64,000 nucleotides of DNA from Phytophthora colocasiae (lineage: Eukaryota; Oomycota; Peronosporomycetes; Peronosporales; Peronosporaceae). Where the stretch lies: the NCBI GenBank assembly GCA_018806915.1, contig JAGKQI010000061.1, forward strand, positions 1,984,001 through 2,048,000, in the 5' to 3' direction. Every line of letters begins with the position of its first letter. The first letter of the stretch is position 1. The notes under the pieces were generated by a model that was given only the letters and a program-made list of their open reading frames with translations, made no database searches and was not told the DNA's origin. The position numbers and the translations under genes were made by a program. Shown one piece after another: positions 32,156-42,810 of this stretch.

Positions 32156-33186
32156 ACGTACACGAAGATCTTGAGGGTTGCGCGGGTACGCGGCGTCCGG
32201 CGCGCGATACTTGGTCTCTGCGGGAAAATATTGTGAATCCTTGAACCATCAATCGTCGCGCTGGACGGTAACGGGATGAGGTCTCAGAGAGACTTTCCGC
32301 CAGAACTTAGGCACTCATCGTCGGGGAAAGTCCGGTGACCAGACAGAGTGTATTTGACCTTCAGAGTTGTGCACACTCTGAAGTACACTTCTGGTCCTTT
32401 GGGCCCCTTTACAGTCAGGCGAAGGTTTATCCACAATTTTTCATAGACGTCGCACGGGTGCGGCCGCGTCCCAAAATTCCTTTCGCTTATAACCCATAGC
32501 ATAAGCAATCACATCGTAACGTAATATCTACCTGTCGCTCGAAAATCGGAAATAGCATCATGTCATACATACTTGTGCACGTGTACTCGTGCCCTAACGT
32601 GGTCACCGACGTTGACTCACCGATGTTGGTGGCTCTGTGCTTTCACGTGCTGTTTGACACCGCGTTTCCATCCTCTAGAATAATGTATTATTGGAAATTA
32701 AACAATCTGATACATTTACATGGTAGATAGTCGTATATAACTGGAAAATGCATATTGAAGCTTTGCGTCGATATCTACTGAGGTATACATACACACAGAG
32801 TTTCATATATTTTCACCCTCTGTCCCCACCGCCTGCTGCTGACGTATAACATCATGCTCATAATGGCAAGCGGTTATACGTCAACGGCCACATCACCGAT
32901 TCTTAGAGTAAGCATGTCCGGCACACATTCCTCGTGGTAAGCACATCGATTCAATTTATATAAATAGCACGGGAATACCTACATGTCAGGCTAGTAAACA
33001 ACTACTTCACACAGTTTTATACCGTGCTCTAAAGCTCTAGCCATAGACTCGCTTGAAAGTAGCTACTGCCTTCTCGCTCTTCCGTGCGGCCCAGTAACCA
33101 GACCAACTCGGCAGCGAAAAGAACGCTAATTGGTTAAGATATATTTTAATTATTTAATTGGCTAAAATCGATATGGTGATCCGCGT
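32156..33186. other. No gene seen
   Basis: About 1 kb. The only structure noted is a 10-bp inverted repeat, GACGTATAAC at 32841-32850 and its complement at 32873-32882. The 74-codon minus-strand frame at 32284-32508 has no recognised motif. Confidence 0.5.
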
Positions 33187-33601
<415 letters not shown>

Positions 33602-33621
33602 CACAATTTGCGCTCTGGTCA

Positions 33622-33634
33622 CCCGCTACGCGGG
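33622..33634. other. GC-rich hairpin between helicase remnant and microsatellite
   Basis: CCCGC-TAC-GCGGG, a 5-bp perfect stem with a 3-nt loop. It lies about 140 bp downstream of the helicase stop on the minus strand, where Helitrons carry a short 3'-terminal hairpin. A clear CTRR end is not seen. Confidence 0.35.
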
Positions 33635-33770
33635 GACATGGTTGGTCCCAGTAGTTTTGGTAAGATCAACAACGACCAGTGAAGTTGAAAATATTACATG
33701 GTTCAAGGATTTTACCCGTGAAAACCACAAACAGAAGAGGTTTTATTCATAAAAACATGAAATGATGCAC

Positions 33771-34230
33771 TTAAAAGTTGAAGATCTCCCTATAGACAAT
33801 GTTCTTGGTGTGTATGTTCCCGTCTTCGTCGATAGCTTCCGGGTCCACGATTATCGTGATCACCTCCCGTGACGTCACCCTCGACAACGCTACATACAGC
33901 TGTCCGTGCGAGAACACAGGGGACTCGAGGAAGATCCCCACGTGGTGGATAGACTGTCCTTGGACCTTGTTGATCGTCATCGCAAATGCCGGAACCACAG
34001 GAAACTGGTTTCGCCGAAACTTGAACGGGAATCCTTGTCGTCGTCATCATAGAAGATTATACGCGGAATGAATACTGAACGGCCCAGTCATAATCGTAGC
34101 TTCAATGCTCCGCTCACGCAGTGACACTACTCGAAGGCGTTTTCCGTTGCACAACCCTGTGTGGCTGTTCAGGTTGCGAATCATAATGATCGTAGAACTA
34201 CTTCAAAAGATCCTGACATACTCCGGTTGA
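33771..34230 (-). pseudogene. Helitron-type Pif1 helicase, C-terminal remnant
   Basis: The frame 33771-33998 encodes the last segment of a Pif1-family helicase: [18 protein letters not shown] and [11 protein letters not shown], the superfamily 1 motifs V and VI typical of Helitron Rep/helicase proteins, ending INF-like in IFNF. Upstream parts ([39 protein letters not shown]) are readable in shifting frames to about 34,230 and are family-like. The ATPase core and Rep domain are missing, so this is a dead 3' fragment. Confidence 0.75.
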
Positions 34231-34997
34231 TGCACTTCAGATAACTCGCATATGGAAACCAAGTGACTTTTCGATGGTGCCATGGCCAAGGGGTTATGTT
34301 ACTGAAGTATCTGCGAGACTCAAGTTATCAGTCGAACGTTCGAAGTGGAGGTTATCGTTGGACTATCGGGGACTGTCTAGAGTTTTGTACCCAGTATCCT
34401 GGTTGAGTTTCGGGTTTTCTCAAGCCCATATATTTTTGACCGACCAAGACGCCCGACGATGATGTGTCCGGAGCCAGCTGGAATTATTTTATGTTCTTCA
34501 ACCCTATGGTATTCTACTGAAACGCAAGCCTCTTTCTGATGAGACGCCCCTACTACATAGTGAAACCAAGTATATTTTTGCTTGTTTAGCTAGTGCTAGC
34601 TATTATACACTGAAGAGAATTCAATTTGCCACCAATGGCGCAAGTGCAAAGTCTTGGACGGTTATCCTAAGACACACTGTGAGGAGCTGTGGACCAGCCT
34701 TGAGAAGATGGCTTCAAAGTAGCCGAGCCAGCGTCAGGCCGCGTCGACAAGTATCACTGCCGCGTGAATCTCCGCCAGGGTAAGATCAAGTTCGAAAGGT
34801 ATCCGGGCGGCGTTCCCCGGGCGTGACTCCTTCCATTTCATATTCCAGTTGATACTTTCGGGTATTATTTCACATAATAACTGCATTTTGGGAGGTTAGT
34901 GGTAGTCACCCCAAAAATTGATTGATTTGACTGCTTGTGTGTTTGAACTGTATTGGCTGTGTGTGTCCTGATATATTGCATAGTATTTTGGACATAT
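34231..34997. other. No gene seen
   Basis: About 0.77 kb between the Helitron and Copia relics. Short frames look like old repeat debris but nothing can be named. The expected 3' LTR of the Copia element is not visible here. Confidence 0.4.
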
Positions 34998-35779
34998 TTA
35001 TTGGATTCTATTCTTCCGGAGATTCCTAGTGATGTCCTTGAGTAGAAGTCGCATCCACACGCACTCCTTCACACAGTCACTGAGCGCCATGTACTCGGCC
35101 TCAGTTGAACTCAAGGCGACAGTCTTCTGAAAAGTAGAACGCCACACCACAGACGCTCCACACAACAACAGCATCGTCCCCTCATGGAACGACGGTCGTC
35201 ATGATCGCCAGCCCAATCGGCATCCGAATAGGCGACGATTTCCGTTCCAAGTTGTCCATCGTACACGATGCCAACATCCAAGGTCTTCATCAGATAGCGC
35301 ACCACCTTGATACCAGCATTCCAGAGCTTCTCACCGGGGTTCCCCAGGAAACGGCTCAACTTAGCCACCGCGACAGCAACAAGTGAACGGTACGGCTTCG
35401 ACTTCATCTTCATCTTGTCTTCTTCAGTCTGCGGTCCGTCAGCCCTCGACAAGTGAATACTTGGATCCATGGGGATCAGGCTTGGCTTGGCGTTTGCTTG
35501 TCCGAACTTCTTGATAACTGCTTCCGTATAGGCCTGCTGACTGATACTCAGCGTCCTCTGCTTCATGTCGTAGTCAATCTCGATCCCGAGAATGAAGCGC
35601 GCACGTCCGAGGTCTTTGATCTTGAACTTCGAAGCGATTTCCGCCTTGACCGAGGTAATCATAGCCTGGTCTTGAGACGCAACTAGCATGACATCGACGT
35701 ACAGACATACGGTGCACTTGGTGAAGCCATCACCATGAGTGTACACACACGGATCAGCATCCGCAGCCTCGAACCCCAT
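34998..35779 (-). pseudogene. Copia reverse transcriptase C-terminal part and RNase H
   Basis: Encodes DADPCVYTHGDGF, then the catalytic YVDD box altered to YVDVMLVAS, then KFKIKDLGRARFILGIEI, YRSLVAVAVAKL and the RNase H motif YSDADWAGDHDDRRS. A frameshift follows near 35,150, and the last part (ALSSTEAEYMALSDCVKE) reads in another frame to a TAA near 34,998. Loss of the second catalytic Asp shows this RT cannot be active. Confidence 0.85.
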
Positions 35780-35809
35780 ACTCTTGAGGTGCTTGTCGAT
35801 GGTCTCGTT

Positions 35810-36576
35810 TCACACATGTGACTCCTGCTTGAGTATGTACAAGCTCTTCGCTAACAGGCACACCAGTTCATCGTCAACTTCAACACCGTCCAGTTCTAGT
35901 AACATCTCCACAAGGCCTTCAGGCAGCTCCATGTAAATTTCTTCCTCCAAATCACCTAAACAGGAAAGCGGTATCCACGTCACACAGCTCGATGATGGCT
36001 CCGTCAGCACACAGCTTGGCAAGAACGGCCCGAATCGAGCTGAAAGATGCCACCGGCGAGTAGGTCTCCTCGTAGTCAACACCATGACGTTGCGAATATC
36101 CCTTGGCGACCAGACGAGCCTTGTAGCGAACCACCTCTCCTTTTTTGTTGTGCTTCACCGCGAACACCCAACGGTCGTTGGTGCTCCGCTTTCGTCACGA
36201 GCTTCCAGGTCCCGTTCCTGATCAGCGATCTCAGCTCGCTCACGATGACCTTCAGCCACTGTCTTCTGTTCTTGCTTGAAGAAGCTTCCTCGTATGTCTT
36301 CGGAACTTCTTCACTTGCGATCATCAACTGATCTCCTTGGACAATGAGTTGACCCCCACTTCCTTTGGCGCGACCTTGAGTCATCTTCTGACGCTTGGTT
36401 CCGCTTGATGAGGGGGCGTCCACGAACTGCTTCTTCCGAGAACCACCCTCCTCGTGTTCGTCGGTTTCTTCAATGCGGCGTGATTGGGAACGCGTAATCA
36501 TCGTGTGGGTAGGACCATACGGAACGACCGCACCATCTCTGGATTGCTCATCATCTGGTTTGATCACCTCACCCAC
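35810..36576 (-). pseudogene. Copia reverse transcriptase N-terminal part, broken
   Basis: Pieces in different frames: a charged linker ending at the region 36,180, FAVKHNKKGEVVRYKARLVAKGYSQ and YEETYSPVASFSSIRAVLA (RT motif 1 region), DVDTAFLF, then MELPEGLVEM and LLAKSLYILKQ. The order is right for Copia RT, but at least two frameshifts separate the pieces. Confidence 0.85.
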
Positions 36577-36636
36577 CTCAACTTGACGCGTAACGGCATG
36601 GATCGGTACGATTCTTCTCTCACCAACGCACTCTGG

Positions 36637-37569
36637 TTACGTTCTGATGTCATCTTCATCGTCCAAGTCCAAACGCTCCATCAGGTACTCCGGCTTGGTG
36701 GTCTCCACGAACTTCACGGTGCGCACGATTTGCATCTTTCCTGTTGTCATGTAAAGGACGCGGTATCCCTTCACACCGTCCTCGTAGCCCATGAAGCGAC
36801 ACTTGAACGCCTTCGGGTCCAGCTTGAGGCGTTTCTCTCCTGGAATATGAGCGTACCCAAGCGCACCAAACACTTTCATGTTCTTGAGCTGTGGCTTGGA
36901 ACTGCTCACAGTCTCGTACGATGTCTTCACTGTGGCGGCGTTGGGAATGCTGTTGATGATCCACGCGGCCGTGTTGACCGATTCAGCCTACCACTTCTTC
37001 TCGATGTTCTCATGATAGAGCATGCAGCGAGCCATCTCCACTAGGCTCCGATGCATGCGCTCAGCGAGTCCGTTTGGCAGAGGCGTGTAGGACACCGTCT
37101 TCTCGTGTTTGATGCCCGTCTTATTCAAGGAGTACTTGAACGGCTTCTCGATGTACTCGCCGCCGTTGTCGGAACGCAGGCGATTGATCATCTTGCCCGT
37201 CGCGTTCTCCATTGCTGTATTGTAGGTCTTGAACTTGGACAGCACTTCCGACTTCTGCTTCAGAAAGTAGACAGTCACGTGGTGCAAGTTATCGTCGATG
37301 AATCTCACCGCATAGGTACATCCACCAGGTGTCTTCGTCTGCATCGGACCCATCACGTCCGAGTGTACCAGGTCCAGCACACCTGCGCTCTTGGCAAGCT
37401 TCTCCGGGTGTCGCGGAAAGTTGTCAGCATGCATCTTCCCCATGCAGCATCCTGGGCAGACGTCGTCACTTGAAACGTTGCCCGTAACCCGAGGCAGTCC
37501 TTCTGCCATCGTCAGTTCTCGTAGCGCTTGTACGGGATGTGGCCAAGGCGTGCGTGCACCACAGCCCAT
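36637..37569 (-). pseudogene. Copia integrase, broken
   Basis: The frame 36988-37569 includes GCCMGKMH (end of the zinc-binding part), LDLVHSDVMGPM (first catalytic Asp), RSDNGGEYI (second Asp) and NGLAERMHRSLVEMAR (Glu). A second frame to 36637 continues with KPQLKNMKVFGALGYAHIP and MGYEDGVKGYRVL, the usual post-core region. A stop or frameshift near 36,988 splits them. Confidence 0.88.
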
Positions 37570-37738
37570 GGCTCCTTATGAGTTGCCGCAACGTGGCACA
37601 CCTCGTCCCCCACTGTCTCCAACTTGTAGATGTTTCCGTAGCGCATAGCCTCCATCACCGTCACACTTGCACTTGCCGAACTGTGCGGTGACACCCTTCT
37701 CGGCTAGCTTGGCCACCGAGATGAGGCTCCCATTAACT

Positions 37739-38640
37739 TCACAGCGTGACAGACATCCCGTCCATCAGCTTGATACCGACGGTGCCACTTGCAACTACGT
37801 CGATCTTCGTGTGATCCGCTATTGTGATACGGATCAGCGTCTTCAGCTTCTTCATGGACACGAACTTGTCCCAGACGCTGGTCATGTGCGAACTTGCACC
37901 CGAATCGACGAGCCACTCAGCTTTGCTCATCGCCCCCGTTGCCGTAAAGGTAAAATCGGACGATTCCTCTTGGGCACGCTGTCCGCGTCCCACGTCGGCC
38001 GTCTTCTTGCGGCACTCGAACTCTCGGTGCTCTTGCTTCTTGCAGTAGAAGCATTTCCCTTGGAATCGACGCTTGCCGAATTCCTTCTTCTTCGTAGCGA
38101 AGGCTTGCTCTTGAGCCGATGACGATTCATCCGAGCTCCCAACACCGGCCAATGTCTCCAACGCGTTGTTGAGGCTGAGACTGGCCGTGTTCTCCAGCGC
38201 GCTGACAAACACGCTGTATTCTTCCGGCAGGCTACCCAGCAGCAACACGATCTGCCGGGTCTCGTCGAGCGGTTCACCGATCGCAGCCATCCGGTAGATC
38301 AGTTCCTTGAACGCATCGACATGCCGCGAGAACCGAGTGCCGGGCCCCATCTTGAAGTTGTGCATCTTCTTGGTCAGGAGGAGTCGGTTCTTCAGCGTAC
38401 TTTGGTTGCACTGCGTACGCAGCGCACGAATGTACACTTTGTACGTCAGACTGATGTCTTCAGCGATCATTCCAAGGGCCTTCAGATCGTTCATGGACCA
38501 TTCAACCGTAGCGCGATTGCTCACAGTGTCGGACGCTGGTATGCGCGTTGAGTCCCTTCCGAGACAGCTTCATCCGCATATTGAACTCCCAGTGGAAGTA
38601 GTTGCCTTCCACGAACTTAACGGAGTCTGCGTAGCTTGGG
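37739..38640 (-). pseudogene. Copia gag and protease, N terminus frameshifted
   Basis: The main frame 37739-38524 encodes a UBN2-type gag (LTYKVYIRALRTQ, GTRFSRHVDAFKELI, LLLGSLPEEY), a zinc knuckle CFYCKKQEHREFEC (CCHC) and protease WLVDSGASSHMT. The start of gag (FVEGNYFHWEFNMRMKL) is in another frame upstream of 38524. A protease remnant after LMDGMSV is lost by a frameshift near 37,740. Confidence 0.88.
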
Positions 38641-38652
38641 CTCATAACCAAT

Positions 38653-38967
38653 TGAAATTATGCGAACGAGGCTTGTAGTCGAAGTGAGGAGTTGAATGGA
38701 AATCCGAAAGTGATTGAGGTTGAATTAGAGAGAACTGTCTAACCAATGTCTTCTACTATTCCTACATGTATCCTGTACGAAAGCTCATACTCTAACTCCT
38801 TCTCATTTTATTAAGGCTGCGTCAGCAAATGCGCAAACTAACCATCCGTCCGGCAAATTGAAGTAGTCGACCAATCAGATCCCGCGATCTTGGAATGATG
38901 GACAAGGTGGACCAATCACATCTCTCCATTTGCCGTTAAGTGCGCACGGCACGCGCCAAAGGTAACA
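38653..38967 (-). repeat. Putative 5' LTR of the Copia element
   Basis: On the minus strand it would run from TGTTACC to TTTCA (about 315 bp), followed directly by ATTGGTTATGAGCCC, which resembles the initiator-tRNA-Met primer site of Copia elements. No partner LTR was found. Confidence 0.4.
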
Positions 38968-39536
38968 ACCGCACTACAGGCACGCGCTCCGATGTAGTCA
39001 GGAAAAAGTGAGAGACTGCGAAGTGTACAATCGCAACATGATGAGCATGAAGATTTGGATGCAGTTATCAGACGAAATCGTCAGGCAAATGCTGCGAAGC
39101 GGAAGGTTGCCCTGGAGGTCAAGGAAGCACTGGAAGAGGAAGAAGAAGAATCCGAACGGACGCGCACCACGCGAGTCAGGATGATAGTGGCTCGGAAGAA
39201 TCTTCGGAAGAAGAAGGTGATCCTGAGCAGGAGGAATCTGGGTCCGACGAGGATCCGGACGAAGAAGAAGAAGTGTCTGAATCCGACATCGAGAGGCGTC
39301 CGGATGATGCACTGGTGGATGACTCCGGCCTGGAGGAGTCCGATGGAGAAGAGTTTGACGCCGTCCCAAGTGAGGCTGATGACTCTGGAGCAAACGTGTC
39401 TGATGAAGAAGCAAGAGTTGGATTGCTGGCTAACTTATGCGAGAGGTACGCCCAGGAGAACCTGTACCTGTCCTCAGCTTCTGGAAGCACCAACAAGATC
39501 ACGGAAACTTTCGCCTTCTCTGTCTGGTCGCGCGTG
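38968..39536 (+). pseudogene. Acidic, unknown coding fragment cut by element A
   Basis: From about 39,055 a basic segment (VIRRNRQANAAKRKVALEV) leads, after a frameshift near 39,175, into a very acidic Ser/Asp/Glu region and a more globular end (LLANLCERYAQENLYL). The frame runs directly into the LTR of element A at 39537. It is not recognised; similar acidic leaders occur in transposon proteins. Confidence 0.35.
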
Positions 39537-39936
39537 TGTAACGGGGTTACACGGCGCTGTGCGCTATGGCTACTCTAGTGTGGCAGACATAGGCCGGAGG
39601 CACAAGTCACAGATCTGTGTACGACACATCGTGTTTCTCACACGTCACATATGTAGCCATTTGTTGGCAGTTAGCTCAGAGCCACACATGGCATTTTGAC
39701 TAGGATTTAGTATGTTAGATACTAAATCCGTTACATTTAGGATTAGGGCAATAAAGTCAATAAAAATCAGTTTGCATTTAAATAGTTAGTGTTAGTTCCT
39801 TTATTATAGGGACACTGATTGTGTGAGTCCCGTATTTAGTGGACTACTTGGTTCTTGTATTAGTGCCTTGCAAGCAGGACTCTACGAGTCAACTAATCTT
39901 CCTCTGTGCCGTGCACACCTACACATCCCCGCTGCA
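39537..39936 (+). repeat. Left LTR of element A
   Basis: 400 bp, starting with the palindromic GTGTAAC/GTTACAC terminus shared with element B. It matches 56160-56571 apart from scattered substitutions and a 12-bp indel. Confidence 0.92.
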
Positions 39937-40065
39937 TCTGGTAGCACTCGTAGTCAATCCAACTCCTGAGTTGAAGACTGTTTCTCTGTGAGAATGGAGC
40001 AAGAAGCATACTCTCACTTGACTCCGAGTCAGCAGGACACGCTTAACAAGCTTACGTCCTTGCTA

Positions 40066-41107
40066 CACTAACTACAGCATTTAGTGTTAATAACACTATT
40101 CATGAGGCCCTGCTCTGAGATTACGCACTGAAATTAGTGTTAATAACGCTAATTAAAAACTAACACTATCTGTGGTACAAACAATTAGTGTTAGCGATGG
40201 TATAAATAAGAAGGAATTCTTATACAATAGCCTCTAGCCGCTCTCCAGACAGGGTTTGCGTCTGAGCCTGTGCTAGTGTAAGATCTTTAGACGGTTGTAG
40301 TTGTGCTGGGCCAGCATCTTCAACCGGTATGCCTTGAAAATGATCATAATGATCTGCAATGATGAACTGAAGCTCCAAAGCCTGAACCGACATGCGATTG
40401 GTTGGATCAGCACAAGCTGCCAAAAATCCTTCACGGTTATTCCACCAATGCGAAGCTTTCATGAAATTGGCCGAGTCTGATGAAGCTCTAAAGCAACCGG
40501 GAAAGGCATCGATGGTGCGTTTGAAAAGAAAGCGTGAGCTTTTCTCATTCTCAGCAATCATCCAATTAATAACCGAATATCGCTCTTGCTTTGTCACGAC
40601 GTGTTGGACCTGTCGTTTACGTTTTCCTGAAGTTTTTGATACTTCAACTTGCGCGACTTGTGAGATGTCATCTTCACCAGTTCCGGGCGCACTAGGTTCA
40701 TGTGAGCCAGCGTTTTCACGCGCTTGCGCGCATTCGCGTTGCTGTTGAGCTAGTCGTCTAGCACGATCCATCGCCACAACAATCGTGTATGGTCGTTTTG
40801 TCGAGCACACTTGCGGAGTAGAAACGGTAGGTGGTGCTTGAGATATCGACGGATGCGTGCTTGGTGCGGCAGGATAATTCGTGTCGTGAGCAGTAGGCAT
40901 TGCAAAGGTTGTGGGTGGCGAAGTACTGCTCTTGGAGAATGTTAGGAAGTGTTTGAGCTGCATATGCATTGGTCTGAGCTTCTCTGCCGCCATACCTAAA
41001 ATAGTGTTAGTTTTTTTTGCCTTTCAAAGCCCACACAAATTAGAGTTAATAACACTATATAAAAACTAACACTATTCATCCACTAACACTAAATGCTGTA
41101 GTTAGTG
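40066..41107. mobile_element. TA-flanked DNA transposon inserted in gag A
   Basis: Ends are inverted repeats starting CACTAACTACAGCATTTAG, with TA at 40064-40065 and 41108-41109. Removing the element and one TA restores an open gag frame across the joint (TSLL-GPEGMAHL), good evidence for the borders. Subterminal TTAGTGTTA motifs recur near both ends. It encodes one minus-strand protein without a DDE signature, so it is either non-autonomous or of an unrecognised type. Confidence 0.85.
40220..40993 (-). CDS. Unknown protein encoded by the TA-flanked transposon
   Basis: An open frame of 257 aa filling most of the element, starting MAAEKLRPMH. The N-terminal third is Pro/Thr/Ser-rich, followed by a Gln/Arg-rich helix (RARRLAQQQRECAQ), a basic KRKRQ cluster that may be a nuclear signal, and a compact segment rich in aromatics (RYSVINWMIAENEK, then FMKASHWWNNREGFL) that looks like a DNA-binding domain. 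No catalytic triad is visible. It may be a DNA-binding partner protein whose transposase is supplied elsewhere. Confidence 0.55.
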   Translation of the reverse strand: MAAEKLRPMHMQLKHFLTFSKSSTSPPTTFAMPTAHDTNYPAAPSTHPSISQAPPTVSTPQVCSTKRPYTIVVAMDRARRLAQQQRECAQARENAGSHEPSAPGTGEDDISQVAQVEVSKTSGKRKRQVQHVVTKQERYSVINWMIAENEKSSRFLFKRTIDAFPGCFRASSDSANFMKASHWWNNREGFLAACADPTNRMSVQALELQFIIADHYDHFQGIPVEDAGPAQLQPSKDLTLAQAQTQTLSGERLEAIV

Positions 41108-41987
41108 TAGGCCCGGAAGGTATGGCGCACCTTGCGTCCCAAGGGCCGGATGCCGTCAACGCGCGCCTCGAGGCATTCGCCTCGTACGAGAACGCTCTCG
41201 TTGAGCACATTCAACGGAATGTAACAGGGGTTACCCCTGCTCCGAGATCTAAGCCCGTCACGCTCAGCGTGAAGACCTTTCACAGGCACGAAGGAGAGAA
41301 CCTCCTGTTGTAGACCCGAGAGGTCGAAATGGCCATGGGGGCCGCTATTTTCCAGTTGGAGGGTCAACGCGTGGCGTTTGCTATCTCTAAGCTCGAAGGG
41401 CGAGCACGAGAATGGGCTTTGACGTATGAGACGTCGGTGGAAGCGGCCTTCCCCACTTGGGGTGAGCTAAAGGCCAAGCTCACGCAAGTGTTTGCCCCGC
41501 CTAACCAGGCGTATCGCGTGCGGTCACGCTTCCTTGCTTGCCGACAGGGCAAGAAGGATCTGGTGGACTATGTCCAAGAGCTGCGCACGCTCATTGCCGG
41601 CATGGCTGCCGATCCTCTACCTGAGGTGGTCGCCGTGACCGTCTTCATGGAAGGTTTACGAGCTGGCGTGGCCAGGACGGAATGCCTCCCGTCAGAGTCC
41701 TCGCAGTTTTGAAGACGCTGTCAGCGTGGCATTGAATGCCGAGCACAACGTTAAGCTGTCGAGGGTCGGTGCTAACAGCACAGGGTCCAGGGGACCCGAC
41801 CCATGGACCTCAGCTATGCTGAAGATGAAGTAGCTGAGCCACGAGCTGCGGTGCAGCGTATGAGCACCCGCCGGTGCTACACGTGTGGTAGTCCCACACA
41901 TCTGAGGCCCAACTTCCCTCTGCGCAAAGAGCGCACCGGCCAGAACGGCCGCAACCCTGCCGCGGGTCCCGCTTTGGGCTCTGCCCA

Positions 41988-42029
41988 GGGAAACGCCGGC
42001 TCCCAGTAGACGCGGGGCGGTCTACTGGG
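41988..42029 (+). promoter_or_regulatory. -1 ribosomal frameshift signal, gag-pol of element A
   Basis: Slippery heptamer G_GGA_AAC at 41988-41994, in the correct phase of the gag frame (CAG GGA AAC). A 7-nt spacer is followed by a perfect 10-bp hairpin (42002-42011 with 42020-42029, loop 8 nt). The gag stop TAG lies in the 5' arm. The layout matches that of element B. Confidence 0.75.
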
Positions 42030-42301
42030 GAAGAACTGAGTTCTGCAGTGCGTGAGAGGCACTGGGGCTCAGCCCCGAAGAGCTCCGTGCTCTTGAACAC
42101 GGAACGTGTGAGCAAGCAGGGCTTGCTGGTCGTCCAGGTGGACGTGAAGGGCTTCGAGAAGCCGTGGATCGTGTTGGTCGATTCGGGAGCGTCTGGCAAC
42201 TATGTCGGATGCTCCACCGTTGAAGGTAGTCAGCAATATGCTGAGGCGCATCGAGCGCGAAGAGGTGACACAGTCACAGTCCGTCTAGCGACAGGCGTCC
42301 G
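42010..42301 (+). pseudogene. Protease region of pol A, part 1 (left of element B)
   Basis: After the frameshift signal, pol includes WIVLVDSGASGNYV, the aspartic protease active site, and VTVRLATGVRV, then is cut by element B at 42302. The frame resumes at 50614 (VRVTVAKVPMDLRLKFLD). The 5-bp GTCCG flanks the insertion on both sides. Confidence 0.85.
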
Positions 42302-42761
42302 TGTAACGGGGTTACACGTACAAGTGGTTGTACCACTTGTAACACTAACAGTTAGGATAACTGTTAGAGGTTGGAAATGGGCCTCAGACCTTGGTGTGCT
42401 GTACACACCAATGGATACATGGGCGAACCACATTATTTGATGGTTCGTGTGCATTTGTGCATATTATTGGTGGAAAGTAACGGATTTCTACCAATCACTG
42501 AGCAGAGTTTCTGCCAACCACACGTTGGCAGACCCTTTAGAAATAGATAACAAACAGTTTTAGGAGGTCCATAATTGGCTTATGCCAAATTCAATAACAG
42601 TTCTCATTTTACGGTATTTTGCAGTTTAATTTAGTTATATTTGATTTAATTATACTTATTTAAATAAGTATACTTAAATTAAGTCTTTTCTAATTGCACG
42701 CTTCCTCATACACGTAAGCGCACGTGTACGCCATCTAATAGGTCTAGGTAGACCCATTACA
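42302..42761 (+). repeat. Left LTR of element B
   Basis: 460 bp, TGTAACGGGG to CCATTACA. Internal palindromes include AACAGTT/AACTGTT, TGCCAAC/GTTGGCA and a long AT palindrome near 42,650-42,675. Confidence 0.95.
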
Positions 42762-42810
42762 CCTGGTAGCACTTTGTAGTCCGTCCCACGACCGACTGCT
42801 GTTCGTTCGT

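Larger units (their letters stand above)
34998..38967 (-). mobile_element. Decayed Ty1/Copia retrotransposon
   Basis: Order on the minus strand is LTR, gag, protease, integrase, reverse transcriptase, RNase H, the Copia order (integrase before RT). Coding parts are broken by frameshifts. The 5' LTR is putative (38653-38967); the 3' end stops near 34,998 without an LTR, so the element is truncated. Parts are listed separately. Confidence 0.88.
39994..42009 (+). pseudogene. Gag of element A, interrupted and mutated
   Basis: ATG 39994 opens a short frame (HLTPSQQDTLNKLTSLL) that is broken at 40064 by a DNA transposon; gag resumes at 41110 with PEGMAHLASQGPDAV. Further lesions are a TAG at 41311-41313 where Trp is expected before TREVEM, and frame changes near 41,700 and 41,790. 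Family parts: FQLEGQRVAFAISKLEG, WALTYETSVEAAFPTW, FAPPNQAYRVRSRFL. The zinc knuckle CYTCGSPTHLRPNFP has lost its last Cys. The gag stop TAG is at 42007-42009, inside a hairpin. Confidence 0.85.

Noticed and set aside
40081..41100. Interpretation of the TTAGTGTTA repeats as telomere-like sequence
   Set aside because: They are subterminal repeats of a TA-flanked transposon, with inverted orientation at the two ends and precise borders.
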